This document shows, piece after piece, positions 11,474-22,970 of a DNA stretch of 64,000 nt (its first letter is position 1; each line of letters begins with the position of its first letter). A program made the position numbers and the translations under genes. Location: contig CP137326.1 of the NCBI GenBank assembly GCA_033182465.1, positions 2,015,501 through 2,079,500 on the forward strand, in the 5' to 3' direction. Under the pieces are notes generated by a model, which did not search any database, was not told the DNA's origin, and was given only the letters and a program-made list of their open reading frames with translations. This stretch comes from Sanghuangporus weigelae. Lineage: Eukaryota; Basidiomycota; Agaricomycetes; Hymenochaetales; Hymenochaetaceae.

Positions 11474-12766
11474 TCAAAAGAACCATTCGTCTATGTCAGA
11501 AATTCCTTCAACGACCTTCGGTTGTACGTCAATTCCAGAGGCATTCAAAAAGCCAAGGGACCTTGCAATAATCTCCGTAGAGATACAACGGCGAGTCGAC
11601 ACTACAGAAATACCTTGGAGAGCCGGGAACGCGTCTTTCGAGGCCAGGGGATGGACTTGTTCACGCAGGGAGTCGAACATTCTAGCCCTATGCAGCTCGG
11701 AATAGCTTACGCCATCTGCGCGAACTACGATGTGGCGAAGCGAGACACTAGAGCACTGCCGCCATAGCGTCGCGGAGTGCAGAGAGAACGACTGATACTC
11801 GAGCTCTTGGAGGTTCGGTGCGGCTGCAAGAAGATTGTCCAATGGGAAGGTGACTCGACGAGTGATGGGGAAGAGCATGGAGCTTGGAGGTGGTAAGGAT
11901 AGAAGGAAATTCATTGGGGTATCATCTCTATTCAATGGAACATACGACAGACTAAGATGTGTCAGTGATTCAAGCTGCCATGATCCAATGGAAGGGTCTC
12001 CGTAGGCACTCGACATCATTTGCAAGTCTGGAGACGAGAAACATAACTCCAGACGAGTTAACCCTACGAGGACGTTCGAACGACCGGAGAATAGATACAG
12101 ATATCGCGAAGCCAGGAGTTTCAGGTTTCGGAGGGACGGAGCTATGCGACTCAACGCATCATAAAGTCCGTTTTCCGAGTGTGCAAGCTCGCGATCGCGG
12201 CGCGAGAATATGCCAATCGCATCAAACTCGAAATGTACAAGGCCAGGCGGGACGGCGGAGAGTATATGAGATATCTCGGACGGATGCCGTCTGTCGAGGA
12301 GGGAACCGCTGATCCGGAGCGCCGAGAGCCTTGTACAGTGATCAAGGATACACTTTAACGAATTCGTTGTCGATTCGTCTAGCTCAAAATAGGACTTGAT
12401 CTCCAGCTCCCTCACCCAGGACCCCGGTGCCGGATTCCAACGCGTCGCGTGATGCGTTAAACCATGCGCGAGATTGACAGCCTGAGACGCTTTCGAAAGC
12501 GAGACAATGGCATACAAGAATTCGTTCGATATTATCCAAAACTCACGGCATACTAGAGCTACTGCGAGCTTATCCGAAAAGCGTGGGGCCGACCGTTCCG
12601 AGTTTTTCAGCGACCGACCATGATCGTGTGCGACCTGATAAGGCTCAGAAGACATCATCGGAAAGCAAGAAGCTCCATTTTCGACCGACGAGTATGAAAT
12701 CGGTGCATTGACCGACAGCTTGATGATTTCCCGCAGTAGCTCGTGCGGGAAATCCGTCACTCTCAT
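11474..12766 (-). CDS. F-box protein with LRR-like C-terminal region
   Basis: An uninterrupted frame of 430 codons starting ATG at 12766. The N-terminus (VTDFPHELLREIIKLSV, then VALVCREFW about 60 residues later) matches an F-box with a basic, serine-rich insert. The rest is rich in leucine with repeated L..L.L units (for example LTRLELCF, LESLTHLSLSYVPL, NLQELEYQSF), as in fungal F-box/LRR proteins. Such proteins are substrate receptors of SCF ubiquitin ligases, binding Skp1 through the F-box. The substrate cannot be inferred. Being intronless is unusual beside its intron-rich neighbours but common for expanded Agaricomycete F-box families. Confidence 0.75.
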   Translation of the reverse strand: MRVTDFPHELLREIIKLSVNAPISYSSVENGASCFPMMSSEPYQVAHDHGRSLKNSERSAPRFSDKLAVALVCREFWIISNEFLYAIVSLSKASQAVNLAHGLTHHATRWNPAPGSWVRELEIKSYFELDESTTNSLKCILDHCTRLSALRISGSLLDRRHPSEISHILSAVPPGLVHFEFDAIGIFSRRDRELAHSENGLYDALSRIAPSLRNLKLLASRYLYLFSGRSNVLVGLTRLELCFSSPDLQMMSSAYGDPSIGSWQLESLTHLSLSYVPLNRDDTPMNFLLSLPPPSSMLFPITRRVTFPLDNLLAAAPNLQELEYQSFSLHSATLWRQCSSVSLRHIVVRADGVSYSELHRARMFDSLREQVHPLASKDAFPALQGISVVSTRRCISTEIIARSLGFLNASGIDVQPKVVEGISDIDEWFF

Positions 12767-13420
12767 TCCAGTGACCGTACTGGTGGAGGGGAAAAGAAAG
12801 TGGCGGAACTTGATAAAGATTGGGAGATTCTATCTTATCTGATAATAGAGTTGACAACTCACCGCTCACGTGCGGTCACACGAAATGAAATGTCACTGCC
12901 AGCAGTTCCGAGAAGATTTTTGACGCGCTTTTTAGACCAGACCAAGTTGCGGTCAGATATTTTCTCGAGCTCTGGGTGCGCCCCAAAGGGGGGAGGTAAG
13001 ACTGTGAGTCCGTCTGAAGTAACGAGCTTTATGCCCTCCTATTGGCTCCAGTGACATCACAGCATCACGGCATCTTCTATCCGATGAAGTAATCGTTCCC
13101 AATTAATACAAACATGATTCCGAGGCGGGCACGGGCAGGAGAAAAGGCAGACATAGATCGAAGTTGGGAACAGAAGATGACGCATCAGATGAGAAAACAC
13201 ATGTGAACGAGTGGGAAAGAAATGGATAGTCTGAAGAGCAGAAGTGATAGAATCGTTACATTCGTTACATTCCAAGCATAAACTGTTACAAAGGATCGTA
13301 TTCAGCGAGTTGTACAGGATAAAGAATAGCGAGATCAGAAAAAGAGGTTATGTCTCCCCAATCACTTGTATATACCTTTGAAATATAGACTTCCGAGTCT
13401 CGAAGCCACTCACCACCCGT
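12767..13420. other. Spacer between F-box gene and CHFR-like gene
   Basis: This holds the promoter side of the F-box gene (12767 onward on the minus strand) and the 3' flank of the CHFR-like gene. A short C-rich/G-rich run (CGCCCCAAAGGGGGGAGG) sits near 12980. No gene is seen. Confidence 0.4.
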
Positions 13421-15987
13421 TCATTCTACGTGGACTGGATACGCGCCTGAGGCAGGAGGAGTACCTGTTTCTGTCGGACCATACGTAATGTCCGATGCTA
13501 AGAAATGGAAGGGCATGAAGGCGGACATTGGCGGAAGCTGCGGTCTATCGTCCATCATCGGCATGTCTGACTCAGAATCCACCTTCAGCGGACTATGAGC
13601 ACGCCGTATGCTCTGGATGTCTGCTTCCGCTTGCGCTACTGTAGCTGCTGCAGCGGAAAGATATGCCTCAAATTGGGCATCAGCATCCGTGCCTCGGTGA
13701 ATGCCTTCCCTTCTTTCCTCTACATCGGATCCTGTTTCACTACCGTAATCGGCTAGCAGGTTATGAGCGAGCTGTGCATCAACAGAGCGTCGCGACTGAG
13801 AAGACGAAGGCTCCGCAAACTCGAAGTCATCTGCTGCCGTCGAGTGGATCAACTCATCTCTCCTTTCGATGTGCAGATTTTCTTGAGGTGGAGGTCTCGA
13901 TTGCGTATCGACGGACGGTGGTCCACCAATCGATCTTTGCTCTCTCTGTTCTTCATCTAGACTTGGGTTGAAGCGAACGAACAGGTCGTTCGGAATGTCA
14001 AATCGAGGTCTCGTAAATTCCGCAACTAAGTTCGAGATGCTCGGGAGATCGGCAGATGTGCTCGGAGGAGATTCGGAATGAATTGGAGGCAAGAAGAGCG
14101 AGCTGGTCACGGATGGCGACATATCTCTATTGCCTGCTGCGTGAGGCGGTAAGATCGAGCTCGAGGATGCAGCTGCTTGTGGCACCAGCTCGACATTTCC
14201 GGGTCCAAAAAGATGATTAACTTCATATAGATTGGTTAGTTCGAAGTCGGGAAGTCAGTGTGTTGCACTTACATTCTTTCGCGTGCGCTGGAAGACGACT
14301 AAAGTTAGAACAGAATTTTTAAGAAAATGTTCGTGCTATTCACCAGCGTCGCTTAGTTGACCACACGATGGTCCATCGAGGCAATCCCTTCTTTCTTCGA
14401 GTTTGCCCTCGATCACAGCTTTCTGTCGCTCGCGGATCCACCAATCCCGTAAACCGTATAGGAATACTTCCGCCGCGCAAAGTCGACAGATGAGCCGACG
14501 TGGCGCGGTCGGACCCGGATCGGTACCACCACTGACACCATGCATATCCATGAACAACTCTTGCTCGATAAGAGGATGGAAGCCCTCAGGCTGTGCCTGA
14601 ATATGCGCTGCGACCTAGAAGATGGGGAAACTTAGTACCAAGTAGTCATCGAGAGTTACCGTTTGCCAAACCTGACGGTAAATTTGTTTCGGAGAAAGGC
14701 GCTGTGTTGTCATATAGTCAAGCATAAGCTCAACTTCAGCAGTGTTGCTTTCGAAGCACTCGTAGATCTCCGGGCTTTGGATGAGATCACCGACGTCTGA
14801 CATGCCATGAGGACTCTGCACTGCTATCGGGAGAGCAACACAACGTCCTTGCACATTGATACCGCAGAAGGACACCTGACAGAAGTCACAACGCGAAGTC
14901 GATGGAGCCTGCAGGGCTAGGACTACCTCGCTGCGGATACTTATAAGTCATTGCCGCCAGAGAGAACTACAAAGTAACTCATACCAGTTGCCACAAAAGC
15001 CGTGTCCAGGAGGTGCCCCAGCGTCGATTCGCCACGCATTCCCGGGGTCGGCGGCATGGTCTGCAATGGGCTGAGGGCATGCCCAATGGAAAGGATTGTT
15101 AGGAACGCAATGAGGACAAGGCTGGAGGAATTCTGAGCTAGGCGGAATTACAGGTTCCGGGGAAGGTTCCCTCGGCACCGGTATCTGGAAATCACTTGAG
15201 TTAGAAATGTCCATAGAATCTTTCTTTGGAGGTTCAAGACTTACTCTAAAAGGACGCGAGACAGGGTAGATCTCATCGGCTTGCATACGCTCGCGTTCGG
15301 TTCGCTGAAGATGCGGCGCAGCCCGGAGGAGTACGTCCACCATGGCCTGAAGTGGGCGAGAGGGAATTACTGCTGTAGAGATACTTCGACATGCGGGACA
15401 ATTTGTACCGCCATTCTGAGGATCGTGACAGTGACAGAATTAGGGCATATCGCACCACCGCTATCTCAGGCGGGCGACTCACCTTTACCCATAATGTGCA
15501 GCAGCTGCAGAAAGAATATGAGTGTGCGATCTTATGTATGTAAAAAACAATCTCACCTTCCGCAGAAGAAATGATCACAGGGCACTACTATGACCGGTTT
15601 GTACACGAGTCCAGAGCAGCACCCGCACTGAAGCTCCTGAGAAAGGTCATCGACCAAAGTTTGCCCATCGATGGGCTGGTGCTCATGCATACTAGACTGT
15701 TGATCAATTGAGCCGTCCATTTCTCCTTTCATTCTCTTTCTGTCCTTTCTGTCCTCGTCGAAGATTGGTGAAGCAGGCCTCTTATGTGATGAGGCGACGT
15801 CACTCGCGGCGTTGCCCGCGCGCGTTGATTGAGAACGATTGAATGAGTCTCCTGGATGTTGAATGTTCTCTGCAGATATGCCGAGGTCTGTCGTGGACAT
15901 CGAGCAAGTTGTCGCCGCTGTCAATATCGACTGCGTCGTGACTGGAGCCAAGTAATGAAACCGTCCGCGATTCACGCGCTGGACCAT
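13421..15987 (-). CDS. CHFR-like RING-type E3 ubiquitin ligase with PBZ-type zinc finger
   Basis: Exons on the minus strand: 15557-15987, 15483-15504, 15245-15415, 14985-15184, 14660-14930, 14344-14614, 14273-14287, 13421-14220. A disordered basic N-terminus leads to a RING finger split over three exons (CGCCSGL...PCDHFFCG, then SCCTLWVK, then NGGTNCPACR). A Cys-rich middle region follows (CPHC, then CDFCQVSFCGI). Next is a PARP-type PBZ finger, C-x5-C-x7-H-x5-H (CLDGPSC...HAKEFNH), also split by a 15-nt exon. RING plus Cys-rich region plus PBZ is the architecture of CHFR, the mitotic checkpoint ligase that binds poly(ADP-ribose). No FHA domain is visible, so the N-terminus differs from animal CHFR. 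A serine- and acid-rich tail of about 260 residues ends the protein. An alternative start is ATG at 15900. The role in checkpoint control is inferred from the family. Confidence 0.8.
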
Positions 15988-16595
15988 TTAATTAGCGGCA
16001 ATCAGTCACGTGCACTCTACAGAACACATTATTCTTCTTCGAAACGATGTGATCACGAAATGGATCTGTTTGGACTGCATGTCGACCTAAAAGTGAAGTA
16101 CTCATATCTTCTCGACGTGTAAAGAGAATGATCTCTATAATGGAATGTCTGAATGGCTTATCCGAGTCCGGCTGAAGGAAATGGTATCTTTCTGCACGAA
16201 TTGAGGATGAGTTGAAGGAATTACTGTCGAATTACCTTCAAGCAAAATACTCATAGATTGTTTTCAGGAAATTATTCTGTAACCTGGTCCAGGTAAAACA
16301 ACGCCGGAAAGGTCGGGCCGGTAAGAACAGCAAGCATCTATTCAGATGCTTTGGCGCGTGACTCACAGATCACAGACGCGACGCGTTATTTGGCTTTATT
16401 TGCTTCATTCATGATGTCGGCATTCCGCGTCTGTTCAAGAAAGAAAGATCACTACCACGAAGAAGGCTATGGTACTGAGAATGATTGATGATAAAAAGGT
16501 AAACATCAACGCAGAGCTCCTGCAATACTATCAAAGAATGGTCAACGAAGCAGCGGTGGAAAGAACACCATCACTTCATTTGCATAAGTAGTCCA
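15988..16595. other. Spacer, promoter side of the CHFR-like gene
   Basis: About 600 bases between the CHFR-like start and the end of DUF6533 gene F, both on the minus strand. Short GC-rich motifs occur (GACGCGACGCG near 16375). No gene is seen. Confidence 0.4.
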
Positions 16596-18453
16596 TCATA
16601 GTCCGTCACGGGACGGCCCAGATGCAGATACTGGGACCGACGCTTGCCCAAAAGATGCAAGCGTGTCTGCCGGTGTCCCCTCCTGACGGTTGATCATATG
16701 TGCTTCTCGAAGGTTAATAATCATTCTTGTTGCCAGGATCGACTGGACTACTCTCTGAGGCCTATATTTGTCAAGTAAGCCGGGTGAAAAAAACTTGACA
16801 TTATTGGAACATACTCTATCAGATAGATGATCTAGGAGTAAATAGACAAACAGTTAAAACTGTTTATGTAATATTGAAACGTAGATCTGGCTCACCGCAT
16901 CTTTTGAGTAGACAATATTAAGGCAATTTGCCAGAGACAGCACTTAAAGTTTTGATCGATTAGTCATTACATGATTGAATGTAAGATATTGATGAAACGC
17001 TACCAAACAAACATACAAAATAAAAGATTCCTGCACCGCAGAAAACGTTATATCAGTATGGCAAAACTGATGATCAAGAGAACTGACCATCTCGGTAGAA
17101 GATCTTCAGAAGGTGACTCCTCCCATTCATCAGTCGCCCTAGGTAACCGGTGGAATCAGTGCATAATATAGTCATGCAGAACGAAGGACAGACACTGGGC
17201 AATTCCCTTCCACAACGTAAGTACAATGAGAACTGTCACGAGTAGAATCAGTAGGTGTGTTTGTGGCATTCCTAGCAGCTGACCCACCAAATTGGAATAT
17301 CATGAGAGCTATGAAAACGCCGTACACGCGAAGCGAGTTTGCGACGTTCAAACTGAGGAAGATACAGGATCCAAGTCGTGGCATAGGATTTTCAACCCCT
17401 CACAACAGCGACTTAGGAAGAGTCATGATACGTCGAGAATAAACTCACATGTGTTGTCTTCCTGAGATATGAAGAATACGACCAAAGTTGAAGCAATAGT
17501 ACACTACACAGTATGTATTCCCAGTCAGCAAAAAGTAAGTTCCTATGCAAGAGACATACCGAGGTGAGCCCAACCAGAAACACAAGCATTCGACGAGATC
17601 GGCCCCAAAGCGCATAGACCCTCATGACTACTATGACTGGTGGATCGCTTGTCAGAGAGATGTCATCTTTGACATGCAGAAACAATACGCACCTTCGATC
17701 ATAATCACGGACCCGATCATAACGTCTATCATCATGGACAATCAGCTGTTCAGAGCACCAGTCAATCTGGAGAGGTACGAACATAATGAGCTTCGATAGA
17801 TAGTACCACAGAGATGCTGAGACAGTCATCACGTCTCAGCTTTTGAAGACGCAAAAGGAAAAGGAGACGCGCCTTCTCAAAAAGGTCACTACGCAGAGAA
17901 TCTGAGGATTTTGTCACAACATTTATGAAGGATATTCATAAGATCACATACATATTATCTTCAGAATTGAACCAGCAAAGGTTGTATATCTTGTTAGAAG
18001 GAAAAGTACGCTCCCAAGATTCCATCGCGATCGCCAAACGAACTCGACCTGACAAACGAACAAGTCGAGCGTTAGGACTATATTGCCTCTCGATACCGAA
18101 TTCATACCTCTGTCCGAAGCGTCAGGACATAGTCATACGTCTGGAGTCAGAACGGCCACACTCAGTTCATAACGCAGTAGGAAATAATTGAGACATACGA
18201 ACTAGAAGTGCGAGACTAGCAACTTCAAGCAGCCCGGATGATGATACAGAGTTATGAGTAGAGGTTTATCCGCCGTCTATCTCCAGATACTCACCTTCCG
18301 TATACTAAGCAGTATCCAGAAGAGTAGTCACAGATCCGAACAAATGCGAAGAAAGCACCTTGTACTTACGTGCACAATCTGCAACGGACTCAGATGGTCC
18401 GTGAGAACACTATCTCCCATGTCGTGGAATAGCTGACGAGATTGAGGCATCAT
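16596..18453 (-). CDS. DUF6533 domain membrane protein F
   Basis: Minus-strand gene closer to the classical DUF6533 form than the array copies. First exons: 18370-18453, a 10-nt exon 18295-18304, 18203-18222, 18108-18140, 17952-18048. Together they give EVASLALLTYDYVLTLRTE, then VEFVWRSRWNLGSVLFLLTRY, the textbook DUF6533 signature. Further on are VMRVYALWGRSRRMLVFLVG (about 17560-17625), a helix with LLILLVTVLIVLTLWKGIAQ (about 17180-17260), LLKIFYRDG then IFYF, and a last exon with LATRMIINLREAHMINRQEG ending at TGA 16596-16598. The middle exons (about 17650-17950) are not resolved and one may be damaged. Function is unknown. The start ATG at 18453 is chosen because it leads directly into the conserved helix. 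It shares a divergent promoter region with the monooxygenase gene. Confidence 0.7.
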
Positions 18454-19366
18454 TGTCGACTGTTTCCCATATACAGGGACCTTTATATGTAGCCTGTCTG
18501 GGATAGCATTTTGAATATCATTGTTCGTCTGCAACTGAGCTTCTGCAGCGCTTCGGCCAGCCAGGAACTCGATGGCGAGACCAGTGGGCGAAGGTAGCTA
18601 AGACGACACGTATGTGCCTATCAGCTCGACTAAAGAGTGCTCGAAATCAATCAGCAAGACAAGGTACTCGATAATGGTAATGGTTTTGGTTCCAAACAGC
18701 AACATTGTTATGTTCCGATCGCTTTGAAGAATATCAGCTGGTGGCAGGAAAACCAAAGGTTGGAAACTCGCGAGGCAGGAGTAGAAGGAAATTCTCTAGC
18801 AATTTGTATAGGCTGCTGCGCTGGGAAGGGAGAAATGAGATTGTATGGGCCGAGTTTCGATGATTTTTATGTGTTCTTCTTTCACAGCCGCAGCTCTGCG
18901 TTAGAAAGCTCGCCTGCAACTGAGCTTTTGTGGCACTTCCATGGCAATCAACGAGAAATGAGACAGGGATGCAACCGTCACGATGGAACGCATTCAACAG
19001 AACAGCCGAGAAGTCCGAATCCAGAGCATCATAATATTATTTCGAGGTGATGTTTGATGAGAGTCTCGGCAATTACCGAGTTTTCATTATGTGATCGAAT
19101 TTATGTACAGTTTTTTTCTTTCTCACTCCTCCTCGACGCTTCGTGCAATTTCGAGTCCATGCTTCATCGTTATACCATATAGAGGAAATACCGATCACAC
19201 ACACACCCCTCTGTGTGGGACTGCGCGAAAACTTTGATCCCGGAAACTGTGAAGTTCGTACTAAAGATGCCGGCTCAGAAGCTCGTTATTATACTCCGAC
19301 CCGACGAGACCAGTAGTTTTGTATTTACTGAGAAATCTCAATGGTTCTCCTTTGCATCAAGCCACC
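18454..19366. other. Divergent intergenic region between gene F and the monooxygenase
   Basis: About 900 bases between two divergently transcribed genes, containing a short (CA) run at about 19198-19206 and T-rich stretches. Open frames here are short and show no recognisable protein. Confidence 0.4.
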
Positions 19367-21586
19367 ATGGATGGTGCACCGTCTCAGCTGCGGCAGACTG
19401 CTTTGACCTGGCTCTCCAGAATCTCTAGTTACCTAGCAGCAAAAGATGCCGATTCAGTTGCATCACTGTTCTTACCAGAAGGCTGGTTCAAAAATTCTCT
19501 GGTATTCTCATGGGACTCCAGAGCTCTCGAGGGACCTTACAAGATAGCTAGTTATTTGCGCGAGGTTCTACCCGGTACACAAGTCGGACCTTTCGTTCTA
19601 GATGACAAGTCAGGTATACCGCCGTCGAAGTTCATAGCTCCAGATTATTCAGGAAGGGAAGGCATCGAGTTCGCGTTTACGTTCGAAACACCTGTTTCGA
19701 AGGGACGAGGAATCGCGAGGCTCATACCGGATGACGTGGGAATCTTTAAGGCGTTCACGGTTTACCTCGAAGCTGTTGACATCAAAGGTCACGAAGAGCT
19801 TGGTCACGAGCTTGGCCTGTACGAACGACACACTAAGTCGTGGGGCGAAGTGAAGACGCAGCGTCATGCAGCAGTTGAGCAGGACCCTCAAGTCCTTATC
19901 AGTAAGTCATTTATTCGTATCTTTGAGTTGGGACCTCATCGCATGTATAGTTGGGGGAGGGCAATCAGGGCTTCAGGTTGCTGCGCGTTTTCGACAGATG
20001 AATATACGCACTATCGTCATAGAGAAGACAGCTCGGGTGGGCGATAACTGGCGGAACCGGTATCCTATGTTGACACTCCACACGCCGCGGTCGCATCACC
20101 ATCGTGAGTGCAGTGTAAGGATTCTCACTATCACTGCTCACTTGTACATTGTCAGTGCTGTACGCCCCTTTCCCACGTAATTGGCCAACTTTCACACCTC
20201 GAGATAAGCTCGCCGCGTGGCTTGAACAATACGTGGAATCCCAAGACCTGGTTGTCTGGACATCCTCCACGATAAGGCCTGGATCAACATACGACAGATC
20301 CGCAGGCCGTTGGACGGTCGTCGTCGACAAGAACGGAACCGAGGTCATTCTGCAGCCCAACCACATCGTACTCTCGGCTGGTCTTCTCGGAGAACCGATC
20401 ATACCGAAAGTGCCATCTGCAGAGGTTTTCAGAGGAAAAATTATACATGCTTCGGCATACCAAGGTGGGCACACATTTACGAGTCAACGCGTGCTTGTCG
20501 TCGGAGCAGGAAATACTTCTGCCGATATTTGCCAAGACCTCGTCGCGCGTGGTGCAAAGGAAGTGACGATGTTGCAGCGTTCGGAGACGGTGGTGGTCTC
20601 AGCGGCGTTGAAGGGGAAAGAATGGGAGGTCGTATTTCCGGAACATACTCCCACTGAAGTCAACGACTTTAGGGTCGCTGCGATGCCGCTTGGTCAGCTC
20701 AGGAGAATTCTCGTCAAGACGAACGAGAAATCGACAGAGTTCGATCGCGAAATGCATGAGGGCCTGCAGAAAAAGGGATTTAAGCTGTCGGATGGACCAG
20801 ATGGAACCGGTAATAAAATTCTCGTCTTCGAGAGATCTGGAGGTGAGCAATGGAATGTTCATCCATAAGTTAATCGATCTGACACGAAATCAGGTTACTG
20901 TAAGTGAATTGCACCTCAGCTAGGGAGCTTACTCACAAGGGCCGTAGGGATCGATGTCGGTGTCGCGGAGATGATCATTGACGGCAGAGTAAAAATTAGG
21001 AATGGAGTAGAGATCGACCGCTTCACATCCAACGGTGTCGTGCTCACTGACGATTCAGAGCTTGAAGTAGATGCTGTCATATTTGCGTGCGTTTTCACTG
21101 TATCTCGTCACTCCCGAAGCTCATCTCGGTTTGTCCTTCACAACAGAACCGGTTATTACAACATCCGTCATAGCATGAAGAAGCTATTTGGAGACGAAGT
21201 CATTGGCAAGACCAAGGAAGTTTGGGGTCTCAACGAGGAGGGGGAGCTACGGGGGTGCTATTGTCGTTCTGGCTATCCAGGTGTAAGTGACCGGGCTATT
21301 TATGGATGCACGTTTGCTTGATAAAGCATCATGGTACAGCTTTGGTATGCCGCTGGCGACTTTTACTGTGGACGATATATGTCGAAGCAGCTGGTGAGTA
21401 GATCGTTCTGTAGCATATATGTCAGCGCTTATTATCTCGGACGTTTCGTAGGCGATTCTGGTCAAGTCGGAGGAGCTGGGGCTATCTTCACTGAAAAGTC
21501 TCGCATCGATCCCACCAAGCGAGTTGATGGAGAAAGTAACTGCTGGGAATCACGCAAAGAATCAAATTTTCCCGTATCGTGTATAG
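19367..21586 (+). CDS. Flavin-containing monooxygenase with N-terminal NTF2/SnoaL-like domain
   Basis: Predicted NADPH- and FAD-dependent monooxygenase, 614 residues from eight exons: 19367-19901, 19951-20103, 20156-20842, 20894-20899, 20948-21086, 21147-21282, 21340-21393, 21452-21586 (1845 nt, divisible by three). Residues 1 to about 165 resemble an NTF2/SnoaL-like domain. The FAD Rossmann motif GGGQSGLQVAARF is near residue 180, followed by VIEK and the GDNWRNRY motif. The NADPH motif VVGAGNTSADI is near residue 343, and ATGYY (FATGY-type signature) near 510. The ATG at 19367 sits in a strong context (GCCACCATGG). Exon 4 is only six bases and completes a GGYWIDVG motif. The substrate cannot be told; relatives in fungi act in secondary or xenobiotic metabolism. 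It is not part of an evident biosynthetic cluster. Confidence 0.85.
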
Positions 21587-21816
21587 TATGGAGCCCTCAG
21601 ACTTCCATTCAATCTACGTCATTCATTTCAAAAATCCACGTCACTTGAAAAGCCGTATGAAGGAAGCGTGCATCATCAGCAACGCGTGAAGATTGGAAGG
21701 TTTTGGAGCTGTGCAACCTTATGTAGTCAACGCGCTTTCGGCGTGTTCATGGGTACTTTAACGTTCTTGCGCTATTGTTCTCCGGTAAGAAAGACCCTTG
21801 CTTGACCTACAACAGC

Positions 21817-22477
21817 ATGTCCCCCATTCTGACCGAAGCAAATGCTTCCTTCGACAAAGTCGTGGTAGCGGAAGAGGAATGGAGTTTCAAGGAGATTTGG
21901 TATAGTTTCTCGGATTGGGTCTCTCGAGTTGCCGCTTTTATAAATAATGAGAGTACGTCTCTGTCCATCGAGGTTCCGAGTTCGGACGGTAAAGCCTCAT
22001 TGCCGGCTGACTTATTTAGCCCTCGAGCATCCGTACCTGATTTCGTTGGCCTTGTTCGTCCTCTGGGCATGGCCGCATATTCTTATGCTCCCAGTTTCGT
22101 TTGGTAAGGACGCGTATAGGCGTATGGATACGCATGCACGCACTGCAGTGAGCAGGGCAGCTGCGCCTGTAAGGCGACGTAAACGTTAGTCGATTTCATT
22201 TCCTCTCGAATAAATGGGAAGGACGGTTTACATACTGAAAAAGATGTTTTTCTCAGGGTTTTTTTCAACATATCACTCCGTCGTCAATGCATCATACGAA
22301 CCTCGCGACGCAGACCGCACACCCCTGTTCGGTGGAACCCCACTTACCGACGGAGACTTCAGCATTGAGGAAGAGCATCATTTGCCCGTTGCGCTGCGAG
22401 TCATTCGCTGGACAGCTCTTGCATGGGCAGCATTTATATTTGGCCGTGAATTGTACTTTGTGCTGAGCCGTTATTAG
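21817..22477 (+). CDS. Small membrane protein with two predicted helices, unknown function
   Basis: Three exons, 21817-21952, 22020-22184 and 22257-22477, join in frame to 173 residues. After a soluble N-terminus (WSFKEIWYSFSDWVSRVAAF) comes a helix YLISLALFVLWAWPHILMLP, a strongly basic stretch ending RRRKR, a Pro/Asp-rich loop (YEPRDADRTPLFGG) and a second helix WTALAWAAFIFGRELYFVLS. The basic loop suggests both ends face the same side of a membrane, possibly the ER. I do not recognise a named family. The start at 21817 gives the conserved-looking N-terminus; an upstream in-frame ATG is at 21775. Confidence 0.6.
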
Positions 22478-22573
22478 TCCGCATGGAGGACTGTTCAATA
22501 TTACTAGCGCTTTGTATATATATATTCTTTTATAATTACATTGGTCCGGAAACCCTGGTATTGTATCTTGAGA

Positions 22574-22747
22574 TAGGACTCCGACCGTATGCGTATAACC
22601 CGTATACGAGCTGTCCGTATACGGGTACGGCCGTATCCGTGCGCCACAAAAAGAGCAAAATATACGGGCCGTATATATGCGGCCATATCCGCATACAAAA
22701 GTCTGAAAATTTGACGTTTACGGCTTATACGCCGTACACGGGAGCTA
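22574..22747. repeat. GTATAC-rich MITE relic (hAT-like ends)
   Basis: It begins TAGGACTCCGACCGTAT, close to the TAGGGCTCCG terminus of the intact element at 54505. It continues with alternating pieces of CGTATAC, GTCCGTATACGG and CCGTATATATGCGGCCATA that can fold on themselves. The matching right end, read on the minus strand as AAGGGCTCCGACCGTAT, appears only at about 29996-30012 beyond the LINE. This piece may therefore be the left end of a larger interrupted element, or a separate truncated copy. Confidence 0.5.
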
Positions 22748-22946
22748 AGGCTGGTAGCGGAGAATTAAGTATATTTTATACCAATTTGGGTGATTTGGTA
22801 GATCACTTACTTGAAAAGTATATTCCCGGGCTACCCAAATGAGGAAGGGACCGCCGGATTCAATACGGTACTGTTCCCACGCATCACCTTTATATGAAGG
22901 TCCACTGAATTTGTCCGTTCTAGGGAAGAGGGGAAACTCCCTGAGG

Positions 22947-22970
22947 CTTGTGGAAACTAGTTTCCACAAG
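22947..22970. repeat. 24-bp perfect palindrome
   Basis: Two 12-base arms, CTTGTGGAAACT and its exact reverse complement, meet without a spacer. Related half-sites (GGGGAAACTC at 22930, GAGTTTCCCC at 23462) are found on either side. Confidence 0.7.
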
